Below are positions 1 to 7,274 of a stretch of 13,134 bases of DNA, piece by piece. The notes under the pieces are model-generated. The model searched no databases. It had not been told where the DNA came from and was given only the letters and a program-made list of their open reading frames with translations. Position numbers and translations under genes: made by a program. Each line of letters starts with the position of its first letter. The stretch's first letter is position 1. This DNA comes from an uncultured Eubacteriales bacterium (lineage in GTDB: Bacteria > Bacillota_A > Clostridia > Lachnospirales > Lachnospiraceae), in assembly GCA_900321365.1 (NCBI GenBank), contig ONVT01000110.1, positions 1 through 13,134 of the forward strand, written 5' to 3'.

Positions 1-52
1 GGACGATTTCACCGCGGTATATGCGGTTAAACTAAGCGCTTTCCGGCGCTGA
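1..52 (+). CDS. Possible C-terminal end of a + strand gene (partial)
   Basis: One + strand frame is open from base 2 to a TGA at 50-52 and reads DDFTAVYAVKLSAFRR. A terminal DDxT followed by alternating hydrophobic residues resembles the end of PP2C/SpoIIE-type phosphatase domains, where the second Asp binds metal. That similarity rests on about six residues and is weak. The other two + frames stop at bases 28-30 and 33-35 and give short tails of no recognisable character. The hairpin plus T-run just downstream agrees with a + strand gene ending here. The gene body lies outside the window, so this is a tentative entry. Confidence 0.22.
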   Translation, partial: DDFTAVYAVKLSAFRR

Positions 53-101
53 CGCTTGGAAATCGCTAAGGTTAACCAGTATAACTATGTAAGGTTTTTT
101 T
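25..101 (+). terminator. Long hairpin followed by a T-run
   Basis: GGTTAA (25-30) pairs with TTAACC (72-77). Inside it AGCGCTTTCC (35-44) pairs with GGAAATCGCT (58-67) with one mismatch, and GCG (46-48) pairs with CGC (53-55) around a CTGA loop. Seven T residues follow at 95-101 on the + strand. The T-run is about 17 bases from the stem base, which is farther than in a classical intrinsic terminator. It could end a + strand gene entering from the left, or be the 3' end of a structured RNA cut by the window. The minus-strand reading has no T-run after the hairpin, so it is unlikely to terminate the exporter gene. Confidence 0.45.
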
Positions 102-159
102 GCCTGGCACAATCGGAGGAAAAGACAAGCAGGATTCATAAGTTATTCCTGAACAGATC

Positions 160-2595
160 CTAAGCCTTCCTACGTGAAAGAATCCCATCGAATGCGGCGA
201 GCATGCCGGGAAGCAGGAACAGGATCAGCAGGATCGCGGACAGGGCCCCCGTTGAAATCGTCCTGCAGATCTCCGCCACAGTCGGGTCGGAGTATGTGTA
301 CCCCAGGATTCCCGTAACCAGCACAATGATCAGCCCTGAGGTCATGATGGAATGAATCGAGCCGTCGTATGCCGCTTTCAAAGCTTCAAACATTTCTGTG
401 GAATTCTTCACCATTCTTTCTGAAGCACTCCCTGCAGCGGCGGCAGCCCTCTGCCGCCGGCGGTTCTCGCGGAAATAACTGGTAAACAGAATCCCGTAAT
501 CGATCGTGGCGCCCATCAGGATGCACTCCACGATCAGCAGAGCCAGGAAGTAGATGCTGTAACCCTGCCACCCGACAACCGTAACCGTAATATATACGCC
601 GCACTGGACGATCAGCACCAGCAAAACCGGCACGATAAATGACCGGAAAGAGATCAGCACAATCAGGAAGATCGCCGCGGCGGTCAGCAGGGTAATTGTC
701 CGCAGCTCCCGCGAGAAAGAATTCTGCATCTCAAAGCTCATCGGTGAATTGCCGATCAGATAATACTCTCCCGTCAGCTCATTTCCCTTCTCTGTCAGCA
801 GCTCCATCAGTGCCTGCGTCTCTTCCGATTCTACCGGAAGGGATGTGTAAATGATCATCCGTGACCAATCGTCGGATTTCAGCATGCTCATGCCATAGTC
901 CAGCATCTCCTTTGAGCCCGTGACCGTCTCGCGAATTTCCGGGCTGATCAGCTTCCCGAAAATGGGATTGTCCAGGAGCGAGTCATTGACATAATTGAAA
1001 AGCTCCGGAATCGTCAGCTTCCGCTCGCTCTCCGGCAGATCGGATCCGGCAAAGTACATGGAATAAACAAAGTCAATCATTGCAGGATCAAAGCTGAACC
1101 CGCCTGACGTACTGTCAGATGTCTTTTCGTTTTTATCTGACTGGTCAGCGCCTTCCGCAGAAGAACTTCCAGATGTCTTTTCATCTGTACACGGCTGATC
1201 AGTTCCTTCCCCAGAAGGATGATTGCCTTCCTCACGATCGGAGTCTCTCTCCACCTCATCTGAAGGACCACTGTCTTCCGCCGGCAGGTTCATGCCTCCC
1301 ATGCTTCCCGTGAGGCTGTCCATCGATTCCGCCAGCTCCGCGGCCGTATATGCTTTCCCGAAGATCCCGGGGTATCCCATGACCTGGTTCACCCCGTCCA
1401 CCGATTCCAGCTGCTCCGAGAGCTGCGCCATCTTCTCCTCGTCCTGGTTTTCATACACAACCACCACCAGATTATCCGCCGGGAAAATGTCCGCGATGGG
1501 ATCTACCTTCGCCAGGGTATATACGACCTGCGTTCCTCCCTGCAGGAAATAAAAGGCGATAAACATGATGACAAATGCCCCTGTCAGGACATACCGGAAC
1601 CTGGAGCTGAAACGGGCCAGCCATCCCATCGGGATATGCGGCGTCTTCTTCGCAGTCTTAAAGATCAGGGAATCCGCCAGGATCACAAGGCCCGGCAGCA
1701 CCGTCAGCACGCAGAACAGACTGATCATCACACCCTTGGCAAGCACAACTCCCAGATCCAGTCCGATCTTGAATCTCATGAATGCCAGCGCAAGCATTCC
1801 GACAGCGGTGGTCAGCGCGCTGCTCGATACGGAGGTAAAGCAGTTGCGCAGTGCTGCTGCCATCGCCTCACATTTTCCAAGTCCCAAAGCCTTTTCCTGG
1901 CGGTACCGGTTCATAAGCATGACGGAATAGTCGATTGAGAGAACAAGCTGCAGAATCGCCGCTATGGAGGAGGTGGTATAGGAAATCTCACCGAGGATTA
2001 TATTGGTTCCCTCATTGATCAACACTGCGATCCCGATGTTGACAAGAAAAAGGACCGGCTCGAACCAGGATTCGCACATGATCACAAGTATGGCGATCAG
2101 GAGCAGGACCGCGAACGTCACAAGCCACATCGGAACCATCTCCGATCCGGGATTGTCATTCCGGTAAACGATTCCGTACTCTTCGAAATCCTTCTCCAGA
2201 GCCTCTTCAATGGAGTCTTCCTCCGGAGAGCTGTATTCATAGGAAGTGCTGATCACAAACAGCGAATGATCTGACTGATGATACTTTTCGCTGTCGTCAT
2301 GCGCCACGCTCTCCACATAGGGGATCGCTTTCAGCTTCTCAAGAAGCTCTGCCTGCTTCTCCTCGTCCAGTCCTTCCGCCATCACCCGGATCGTCTTGTC
2401 AGCTCCCATGGATGGAAACTCCCGGTCCATGATATCCATACCGATCTTCATGACAGAGTCGTCCGGCAGGTATTTCGTCATGTCATAATTGACACTGACC
2501 CTGAAAAAGAGAAATGCGCAGACGATCGCCAGGCAGACCATCACTCCCAGAATCCAGTACCTTCTGGATACGATCCATTCTGACAGCTTCCCCAT
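160..2595 (-). CDS. MMPL/RND-family membrane transporter
   Basis: Predicted inner-membrane exporter of the MMPL branch of the RND superfamily, probably driven by proton flux; the substrate (lipid, drug or other hydrophobic compound) cannot be read from sequence. The 811 residues show the duplicated 1+5 / 1+5 helix plan: TM1 at about 13-31, an extracytoplasmic domain at 32-154, helices at about 155-173, 180-200, 207-227, 255-275 and 285-308, TM7 at 333-350, a second external domain at 351-632, then five helices at 634-803. The relay Asp-Tyr pairs stand at 222-223 (SIDYS) and 699-700 (TIDYG). The second external domain carries an acidic Ser/Asp/Gly-rich insert at about 436-499 holding an 18-residue duplication. 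The ATG at 2595 follows GGAGG at 2602-2606 with good spacing. It lies downstream of ackA but behind a probable terminator, so it is likely transcribed separately. Confidence 0.93.
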   Translation of the reverse strand: MGKLSEWIVSRRYWILGVMVCLAIVCAFLFFRVSVNYDMTKYLPDDSVMKIGMDIMDREFPSMGADKTIRVMAEGLDEEKQAELLEKLKAIPYVESVAHDDSEKYHQSDHSLFVISTSYEYSSPEEDSIEEALEKDFEEYGIVYRNDNPGSEMVPMWLVTFAVLLLIAILVIMCESWFEPVLFLVNIGIAVLINEGTNIILGEISYTTSSIAAILQLVLSIDYSVMLMNRYRQEKALGLGKCEAMAAALRNCFTSVSSSALTTAVGMLALAFMRFKIGLDLGVVLAKGVMISLFCVLTVLPGLVILADSLIFKTAKKTPHIPMGWLARFSSRFRYVLTGAFVIMFIAFYFLQGGTQVVYTLAKVDPIADIFPADNLVVVVYENQDEEKMAQLSEQLESVDGVNQVMGYPGIFGKAYTAAELAESMDSLTGSMGGMNLPAEDSGPSDEVERDSDREEGNHPSGEGTDQPCTDEKTSGSSSAEGADQSDKNEKTSDSTSGGFSFDPAMIDFVYSMYFAGSDLPESERKLTIPELFNYVNDSLLDNPIFGKLISPEIRETVTGSKEMLDYGMSMLKSDDWSRMIIYTSLPVESEETQALMELLTEKGNELTGEYYLIGNSPMSFEMQNSFSRELRTITLLTAAAIFLIVLISFRSFIVPVLLVLIVQCGVYITVTVVGWQGYSIYFLALLIVECILMGATIDYGILFTSYFRENRRRQRAAAAAGSASERMVKNSTEMFEALKAAYDGSIHSIMTSGLIIVLVTGILGYTYSDPTVAEICRTISTGALSAILLILFLLPGMLAAFDGILSRRKA
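1102..1209 (-). repeat. 54-bp degenerate tandem duplication inside the transporter gene
   Basis: Two adjacent 54-bp units, 1156-1209 and 1102-1155, encode residues 463-480 and 481-498. Both follow the pattern EG-x-DQ-(4 residues)-EKTS-x-S and share the DNA string cagatgtcttttc on the + strand. The unit length is a multiple of three, so the frame is kept. It lies in a low-complexity extracytoplasmic linker, where such repeats can expand or contract without breaking the transporter fold. Confidence 0.8.
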
Positions 2596-2629
2596 CGGCT
2601 TCCTCCATCATTAAAATCGCCTGTGCAGT

Positions 2630-2649
2630 CTGATCCCTCTCGTGATCAG
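2630..2649. promoter_or_regulatory. Inverted repeat upstream of the transporter gene
   Basis: CTGATC at 2630-2635 and GATCAG at 2644-2649 form a 6-bp dyad with an 8-base spacer, 35 to 54 bases before the exporter ATG. It could be a repressor site or a small leader hairpin. Six-base arms can arise by chance, so confidence is low. Confidence 0.25.
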
Positions 2650-2689
2650 CCCCATACACATTCCGATCCTCTGTGCTGCGTAGTTTTTG

Positions 2690-2701
2690 ATCTGTACAGA
2701 T
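2690..2701. promoter_or_regulatory. 12-bp perfect palindrome, candidate operator
   Basis: ATCTGTACAGAT is a perfect palindrome 95 bases upstream of the exporter start, between the ackA terminator-like hairpin and the exporter gene. MMPL-type pumps are often controlled by TetR- or MarR-type repressors that bind such palindromes, but no regulator gene is present in this window. I could not place a confident -35/-10 pair for the exporter around it. Confidence 0.35.
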
Positions 2702-2707
2702 ATAAGA

Positions 2708-2738
2708 TTGCCGGAGCGGCGTTTCTGCCGTCCGGCAA
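2708..2738 (-). terminator. Probable terminator of the pta-ackA unit
   Basis: TTGCCGGA (2708-2715) pairs with TCCGGCAA (2731-2738), continued by CGGC (2717-2720) with GCCG (2727-2730) after a single bulged G, around a 6-base loop. In the minus direction it begins 72 bases after the ackA stop. It is followed by TCTTATAT, a weak rather than continuous T-run. Position and stem strength favour a terminator for ackA. Confidence 0.55.
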
Positions 2739-2810
2739 CTGAAAACACTCTTCTATTCAGCGTATCTTCCGCCGCTGATACTGTCTGACATACAGAAACA
2801 ATCCAGATGA

Positions 2811-4007
2811 TTACTTCTTCGCCAGGCGGACGGTCTCGCGGCAGATCGCAAGCTCCTCGTTGGTCGGCATGACGATAACCTTCACCTTTGAATCCGGAGT
2901 CGAAAGGACGAACGCCTCGCCCCTCTTCTTGTTGGCTTCCGCGTCCATGGTGATGCCGAGGAATCCGAGATACTCCAGCACCTTCCTGCGGACGATGCCC
3001 GCGTTTTCACCGATTCCTCCGGTAAATGCAATCGCGTCCACGCCGTTCATCGCCGCGGCGTAGGAACCGATGTACTTCGCGACACGATAGGCAAACGCGT
3101 CGATCGCAAGGCCTGCCGCTTCATTTCCGCCGTTCATGGCGTCTTCCAGGTCACGGAAATCGGAGCTGAGGTTGTTCGACAGCGCCATTACGCCGCTCTT
3201 CTTGTTCAGGATGGTGTTCATGTCTGCCGCGGTCAGGTTCTCATGGCTGCAGATATAATCGATGATCGCCGGATCCAGGTCGCCGGAGCGTGTTCCCATG
3301 ACCAGGCCCTCAAGCGGGGTGACGCCCATGGAGGTGTCGACGCACTTCGAATTCTTCACGGCAGTGATGCTGGCACCGTTCCCGAGGTGGGCGACGATAA
3401 CCTTCGAATTGTCCGGATCCAGATTCAGGTACTTGATGGTTTCTTTCGAGACAAAGCTGTGGGAGGTTCCGTGGAATCCATAGCGGCGGATATGGTACTT
3501 CTCATAATACTCTGTCGGGATCGCGTAGCGGTATGCCTTCGCCGGAAGGGTCATGCCGAAGGAAGTATCCATGACGACGACATTCGGTTTGCCGGGCATA
3601 AGCTTCATGCAGGCATGGATGCCCATCAGGTTTGCCGGGTTGTGCAGCGGTCCGAGATCGGATGCCTCCTCGATCGCTGCGATAACTTCATCATTCACCA
3701 GGGCGGACTCGGTAAGCTTCGCGCCGCCGTGCAGTACTCTGTGTCCGATCGCTTCAACCTCGTCAAGGCTCTTCAGGACGCCGGTCTTCGGATTGACCAG
3801 GGCGTCAAGAACCATCTGGATGGCTTCATTGTGGGTCGGCATCGGAGCTTCCGTGATCTCCTTCTCGCCGCCGGTCGGCTGATACACCAGACGTCCGTCA
3901 AGACCGATGCGCTCGCACAGGCCCTTCGCTTCGATCTGCTCGGTATCGGAGTCGATAACCTGGTACTTCAGGGAAGAACTGCCGCAGTTAACTACAAGTA
4001 CTTTCAT
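2811..4007 (-). CDS. ackA: Acetate kinase
   Basis: Cytosolic enzyme converting acetyl phosphate plus ADP to acetate plus ATP, the energy-yielding last step of the Pta-AckA route. At 398 residues it is full length for the family. Visible motifs are the N-terminal signature VNCGSSSLKY (6-15), GHRVLHGG with the substrate Arg at 90, Asp147, GFHGTSH with His179, the second signature MGTRSGDLDPAII (237-249, Arg240), the adenosine-binding GGIGENA (330-336) and the late TNEE metal-site Glu. The stretch around Asp147 reads MDTSFGMTLP, where most acetate kinases I recall have a DTAFHQTMP-like sequence. AAAGGAG at 4016-4022 supports the ATG at 4007. It follows pta by 143 bases on the same strand, so the two are very likely cotranscribed. 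Confidence 0.98.
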   Translation of the reverse strand: MKVLVVNCGSSSLKYQVIDSDTEQIEAKGLCERIGLDGRLVYQPTGGEKEITEAPMPTHNEAIQMVLDALVNPKTGVLKSLDEVEAIGHRVLHGGAKLTESALVNDEVIAAIEEASDLGPLHNPANLMGIHACMKLMPGKPNVVVMDTSFGMTLPAKAYRYAIPTEYYEKYHIRRYGFHGTSHSFVSKETIKYLNLDPDNSKVIVAHLGNGASITAVKNSKCVDTSMGVTPLEGLVMGTRSGDLDPAIIDYICSHENLTAADMNTILNKKSGVMALSNNLSSDFRDLEDAMNGGNEAAGLAIDAFAYRVAKYIGSYAAAMNGVDAIAFTGGIGENAGIVRRKVLEYLGFLGITMDAEANKKRGEAFVLSTPDSKVKVIVMPTNEELAICRETVRLAKK

Positions 4008-4050
4008 TGGGATCTCTCCTTTTTATGATATAGGTCTTTTTTGGTTCGAT

Positions 4051-4090
4051 GCGCAGAAAGGATTCCCTGACCAGAGAAACCTTTCTGCGC
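4051..4090 (-). other. Perfect 11-bp stem-loop in the pta-ackA spacer
   Basis: GCGCAGAAAGG (4051-4061) and CCTTTCTGCGC (4080-4090) form a perfect 11-bp stem around an 18-base loop in the 143-base gap between pta and ackA. In the transcribed direction no T-run follows, but an A-rich stretch does, so it is not a standard terminator. It may be a partial terminator, a processing site or a 3' stabiliser of the pta message that sets the pta:ackA ratio. An independent ackA promoter downstream of it is possible, but none is convincing. Confidence 0.6.
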
Positions 4091-4150
4091 AGCTGCATTC
4101 ATATCTGTAAACGCAGGACTATACTCGCAAACGGAATATATTGCCGGTTA

Positions 4151-5146
4151 TCAGGCCTTCTGTGCCTGCACCGCCGTCATCGCCACGACGCCGACAATGT
4201 CGTCCGCGTAGCAGCCTCTGGACAGGTCATTGACCGGCATGGACAGTCCCTGCAGAACCGGTCCGTAGGCGCCGGCTTTCGCCAGTCTCTGGACGAGCTT
4301 GTAGCCGATATTTCCGGCTTCAAGGCTCGGGAATACGATCGTGTTGGCATGTCCGGCGACCTCGCTGTTCGGAGCCTTCAGGTTTGCGACGGACGGAACA
4401 ACAGCCGCGTCGAACTGAAGCTCGCCGTCGATCTTGATCTCGGGATGGCTCTCCTTGACGATCTTCACGGCGTCGGCAACCTTGGTGACGTCGTCATGCT
4501 TCGCGCTTCCCATGGTGGAATAGGAAAGCATCGCAACTCTCGCCTCTTTTCCGATAAAGGCTTCGAAGGACTGGGCGGACAGGATCGCAATCTCCGCAAG
4601 CTTCGCGGAATCAAAATCGACATTGACCGCGCAGTCGGCAAAGACAAATCTTCCGTTCTCACCGAGCTCACAGTCCGGAACATCCATCACGAAGAAACCG
4701 GATACGCTGCTGATGCCGGGCTTGGTCTTAAGCAGCTGAAGCGCAGGACGGATGGTATTGCCGGTGGAGTGGCAGGCGCCGGAGACAGCTCCGTCCGCGT
4801 CGCCGCACTTGCACATCAGGCAGGCATAATACATGTAGTCACTCATCATCTGCTCTTCCGCCTTCTCCGGGGTCATGCCCTTCTTCGCGCGAAGCTCGAC
4901 GAACTTGTCGATGTACTTCTGACGGTTCGGATCCGTCGCAGGATCAATGACAGTGACGCCGGTCAGGTCATAATCGCCTTTGTGCTCTGCGATCTGCTCC
5001 GGTGTACCGATCAGAACGACTTTGGCGATACCCTCCTTCGCGATCTTCACGGCAGCGTCATAGGTTCTGCTGTCCATGTACTCCGGAAGAACGATCGTCT
5101 TGATATCTTTCTTCGCCTGTGCTTTGATGTCGTCAATAAAACTCAT
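4151..5146 (-). CDS. pta: Phosphate acetyltransferase (phosphotransacetylase)
   Basis: Cytosolic enzyme exchanging CoA for phosphate on acetyl-CoA to give acetyl phosphate, the substrate of AckA encoded next. The 331 residues match the short class I Pta that lacks the N-terminal DRTGG/P-loop region of the long enterobacterial form. Family motifs include DADGAVSGACHSTGNTIRPA (117-136), LSYSTMGSAKH (207-217), DGELQFDAAV (240-249) and the C-terminal GPVLQGLSMPVNDLSRGC (295-312) with its CoA/phosphate-site Arg. The frame stays open upstream to 5224, but AAAGGAG at 5155-5161, eight bases before the ATG at 5146, and the normal Pta N terminus (MSFIDDIK) favour 5146. The promoter at 5273-5301 would drive pta and ackA together. 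Confidence 0.97.
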   Translation of the reverse strand: MSFIDDIKAQAKKDIKTIVLPEYMDSRTYDAAVKIAKEGIAKVVLIGTPEQIAEHKGDYDLTGVTVIDPATDPNRQKYIDKFVELRAKKGMTPEKAEEQMMSDYMYYACLMCKCGDADGAVSGACHSTGNTIRPALQLLKTKPGISSVSGFFVMDVPDCELGENGRFVFADCAVNVDFDSAKLAEIAILSAQSFEAFIGKEARVAMLSYSTMGSAKHDDVTKVADAVKIVKESHPEIKIDGELQFDAAVVPSVANLKAPNSEVAGHANTIVFPSLEAGNIGYKLVQRLAKAGAYGPVLQGLSMPVNDLSRGCYADDIVGVVAMTAVQAQKA

Positions 5147-5272
5147 AATCAACTCTCCTTTCGCTGACATCCATCTCAAATACTGTGGCATCTGGTCCAA
5201 TGCATCTATCTTGCCTTCCGGCATCCATCATGCCTTCATTCAGCAAATGACATCGCCTGAAACACTGGTTTT

Positions 5273-5301
5273 ATTATAGCGTTATGAATTCCCTTCGACA
5301 A
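5273..5301 (-). promoter_or_regulatory. Sigma-70-type promoter for pta-ackA
   Basis: Read on the minus strand, TTGTCG (5296-5301) is followed after exactly 17 bases by a perfect TATAAT (5273-5278). Transcription would start near 5266, giving a leader of about 120 bases before the pta ATG. The leader contains a small TGCC-GGAA-GGCA hairpin but no riboswitch I recognise. Confidence 0.75.
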
Positions 5302-5325
5302 GGAAAATGTTGTATGAACAGCATC

Positions 5326-5354
5326 TTGATTTCATACCCTGTTACTGCTAAAGT
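5326..5354 (+). promoter_or_regulatory. Candidate promoter for the transketolase genes
   Basis: TTGATT (5326-5331) and TAAAGT (5349-5354) are separated by 17 bases, each matching four of six consensus positions. It lies about 100 bases before the first transketolase ATG and is divergent from the pta promoter in the same 308-base intergenic region. The leader holds ATGCA (5360-5364) and TGCAT (5383-5387), which can pair with adjoining bases around a 3-base bulge. TGCAGG (5361-5366) is also complementary to CCTGCA (5412-5417). Confidence 0.4.
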
Positions 5355-5454
5355 AAAACATGCAGGAAGTTCGATAAATACTTGCATTTCCGCCTTCAGG
5401 ATACAAGTCAACCTGCACTGTAACCTGTCAAATTCTGATGTATAAGGAGAGAAT

Positions 5455-6294
5455 ATGCTGACTGAAGAAAAGAGGAAACTGGAGCTGGAAGCAGCCATCA
5501 TCAGAAAGACCGCTCTTGAGACCATCCACACAGCTGGATCCGGGCATATCGGCGGCTCATTTTCGATGGCGGAAATCATGGCTGTCCTTTACTTCAAAGC
5601 CATGAACATCGATCCGAAGAATCCGGACAAGCCGGACCGCGACCGTCTGGTCCTCTCCAAGGGCCACTGCTCGCCGGTTATGTACGCGACGCTTGCGCAC
5701 AGGGGTTTCTTCCCGATCGAGCACCTGAAGACATTCCGCAAGATCGACAGCGACCTGTCCGGTCATGTCGAGATCCACGTGCCCGGCGTCGACATGTCCG
5801 GCGGTTCCCTGGGACAGGGCCTGTCTGTTGCTCTAGGCATGGCAATGTACGCGAAGGCCACAAAGACCGGCAATTATGTGTACGCGATCATGGGCGACGG
5901 CGAGATCCAGGAAGGACAGATCTGGGAGGCCGCCATGTGCGCAGGCTTCTACAAGGTCAACAACCTGATCGCATTTGTCGACAACAACCAGATCCAGCTT
6001 GACGGACGTCTGACCGAAGTCATGGATCCCAATCCGATTGATGAGAAGTTCCGCGCATTTAAGTGGAATGTAATCTCCGTCAACGGCCAGGACGTGGAAG
6101 AGGTTGCGAACGCGATCGAAGAAGCAAAGAAGTGCACGGACAAGCCGACTATGATTGTCGCCCATACCACCAAGGGAGCAGGCGTCTCCGTATTCGAAGA
6201 TACAGCGCGCTTCCACGGCGGCATGCCCACTCCCGAGGAGTACGAGCAGGCGATCAGGGAACTCGATGACAGGATTGCTTCACTGGAGGTATGA
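5455..6294 (+). CDS. Transketolase, N-terminal (TPP-binding) subunit
   Basis: N-terminal half of a split transketolase, a thiamine-diphosphate enzyme moving two-carbon ketol units between sugar phosphates in the non-oxidative pentose phosphate pathway. The 279 residues include SGHIGGS (29-35), SKGH (68-71), GHVEIHVPGVDMSGGSLGQG (103-122) and the TPP/Mg motif beginning GDGE at 147 and ending VDNN at 175-178. The pyrimidine-binding half comes from the next gene, and the two polypeptides should form the active enzyme together. Split transketolases are common in Clostridia and archaea, so the split is not a frameshift. GGAG at 5446-5449, five bases before the ATG, supports this start. The stop overlaps an ATG (ATGA at 6291-6294), indicating translational coupling to the second gene. 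Confidence 0.95.
   Translation: MLTEEKRKLELEAAIIRKTALETIHTAGSGHIGGSFSMAEIMAVLYFKAMNIDPKNPDKPDRDRLVLSKGHCSPVMYATLAHRGFFPIEHLKTFRKIDSDLSGHVEIHVPGVDMSGGSLGQGLSVALGMAMYAKATKTGNYVYAIMGDGEIQEGQIWEAAMCAGFYKVNNLIAFVDNNQIQLDGRLTEVMDPNPIDEKFRAFKWNVISVNGQDVEEVANAIEEAKKCTDKPTMIVAHTTKGAGVSVFEDTARFHGGMPTPEEYEQAIRELDDRIASLEV
6285..6289 (+). promoter_or_regulatory. Ribosome binding site deciding the start of the second transketolase gene
   Basis: GGAGG lies inside the last codons of the first subunit gene. It is 1 base from the ATG at 6291 and 7 bases from the ATG at 6297. The usual spacing favours 6297, making the product two residues shorter than the longest reading. Confidence 0.7.
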
Positions 6295-6296
6295 GA

Positions 6297-7238
6297 ATGG
6301 GCGAAAACATTTCAACTCGTGTAGCGTATGGCCGTGCTCTTGCCGAGTTCGGCGGCCGCAGCGATATCTACGTATTTGACTCGGATCTCAAGACTTGCAC
6401 CATGAGCATGTACTTTGCCGAGAAGTATCCGGAGAGGTTCTTCAACATCGGTATTGCCGAAGCCAACATGGTCAACATCGGCGCAGGATTTGCGACCTGC
6501 GGAGCCACTTCCCTGGTTCATACCTTTGCGATCTTCGCGGCCGGCCGTGTATACGACCAGGTCCGCAATGATGTCTGCTATCCCGGACTGAATGTCAAGG
6601 TTGTCGGCAGCCACGCCGGCCTGACTGTCGGCGAAGATGGCGCGACCCACCAGGCGCTCGAGGACATGAGCCTGATGCGCACGATTCCCGGCATGACCGT
6701 GATCTGCCCCTGTGATGACAATGAGACCCGCCTGGCTGTGAAAGCCATGCTGGACTACAAGGGGCCGGTCTACTTCCGTACCGGACGTCCTGCGGTAGAT
6801 TCCGTCACCGGCGATATCCCGGGATACAGCTTTGAGATCGGCAAGGGCTGCCAGCTTCGCGACGGAAGCGACGTGACGCTGATCGCCTGCGGCCTGATGG
6901 TACAGAGAACCCTGAAGGCGGCGGACCTGCTCGCCTCCGAGGGCATCTCGGCCCGCGTGATCGACATGGCTACCATCAAGCCGATCGACCGCGAGATCAT
7001 CGTCAAGGCCGCGAAGGAAACCGGCGCGATCGTAACTGCCGAGGAGCATAACATCATCGGCGGCCTGGGAAGCGCTGTTTCCGAAGTCCTGACTGACGAG
7101 ATCCTCGTCCCGCTTCAGAGAGTAGGCGTGAATGATGTCTTCGGTCATTCCGGACATCCCGACGAGCTGCTTGAGCACTTCGGCCTGACAGCGGAGAACA
7201 TCGCTGCGAACGCGAAGAAGGCGATCGCGAGGAAGTGA
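6297..7238 (+). CDS. Transketolase, C-terminal (pyrimidine-binding) subunit
   Basis: Partner of the preceding gene product and source of the pyrimidine-binding and C-terminal regulatory domains of the split transketolase. The 313 residues show FFNIGIAEANM (48-58) with the catalytic Glu at 55 that activates the thiazolium cofactor, VGSHAGLTVGEDGATHQ (103-119), the YFRTGRP loop (159-165) and a transketolase C-terminal domain from about 185, including IDMATIKPID (222-231). The set resembles transketolase; the related 1-deoxyxylulose-5-phosphate synthase is normally one long chain, so it is less likely. The start at 6297 is preferred over 6291 because of the ribosome binding site at 6285-6289. 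The gene runs toward araB, from which it is separated by hairpins at 7275-7290 and 7310-7356. Confidence 0.94.
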   Translation: MGENISTRVAYGRALAEFGGRSDIYVFDSDLKTCTMSMYFAEKYPERFFNIGIAEANMVNIGAGFATCGATSLVHTFAIFAAGRVYDQVRNDVCYPGLNVKVVGSHAGLTVGEDGATHQALEDMSLMRTIPGMTVICPCDDNETRLAVKAMLDYKGPVYFRTGRPAVDSVTGDIPGYSFEIGKGCQLRDGSDVTLIACGLMVQRTLKAADLLASEGISARVIDMATIKPIDREIIVKAAKETGAIVTAEEHNIIGGLGSAVSEVLTDEILVPLQRVGVNDVFGHSGHPDELLEHFGLTAENIAANAKKAIARK

Positions 7239-7274
7239 GTCATGCCGCGGGGACGGTGCCCCGGTCGGAAAGTG

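Noticed and set aside
1..101. The end of a tRNA, tmRNA or RNase P RNA at the left edge
   Set aside because: No CCA end, T-loop or conserved RNase P/tmRNA sequence is visible; only a generic stem-loop can be supported.
32..139. A 35-residue minus-strand open frame beyond the exporter gene
   Set aside because: No ribosome binding site, overlaps the hairpin at 25-77, and shows no recognisable sequence.
3243..4028. A 261-codon open frame antisense to ackA
   Set aside because: Shadow of a fully conserved acetate kinase gene, without a credible ribosome site.
4049..5167. A 372-codon open frame on the + strand antisense to pta
   Set aside because: It lies over a clear Pta coding sequence, has no recognisable domain, and its composition is what the complement of a high-GC gene gives.
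6312..7178. A 288-codon open frame on the minus strand antisense to the second transketolase gene
   Set aside because: The + strand protein has all transketolase motifs; the antisense product is His/Asp/Gly-rich with no family resemblance.
5455..7238. Transketolase broken into two genes by a frameshift
   Set aside because: Each half has its own ribosome site and start, and split transketolases of this layout are normal in Clostridia and archaea.
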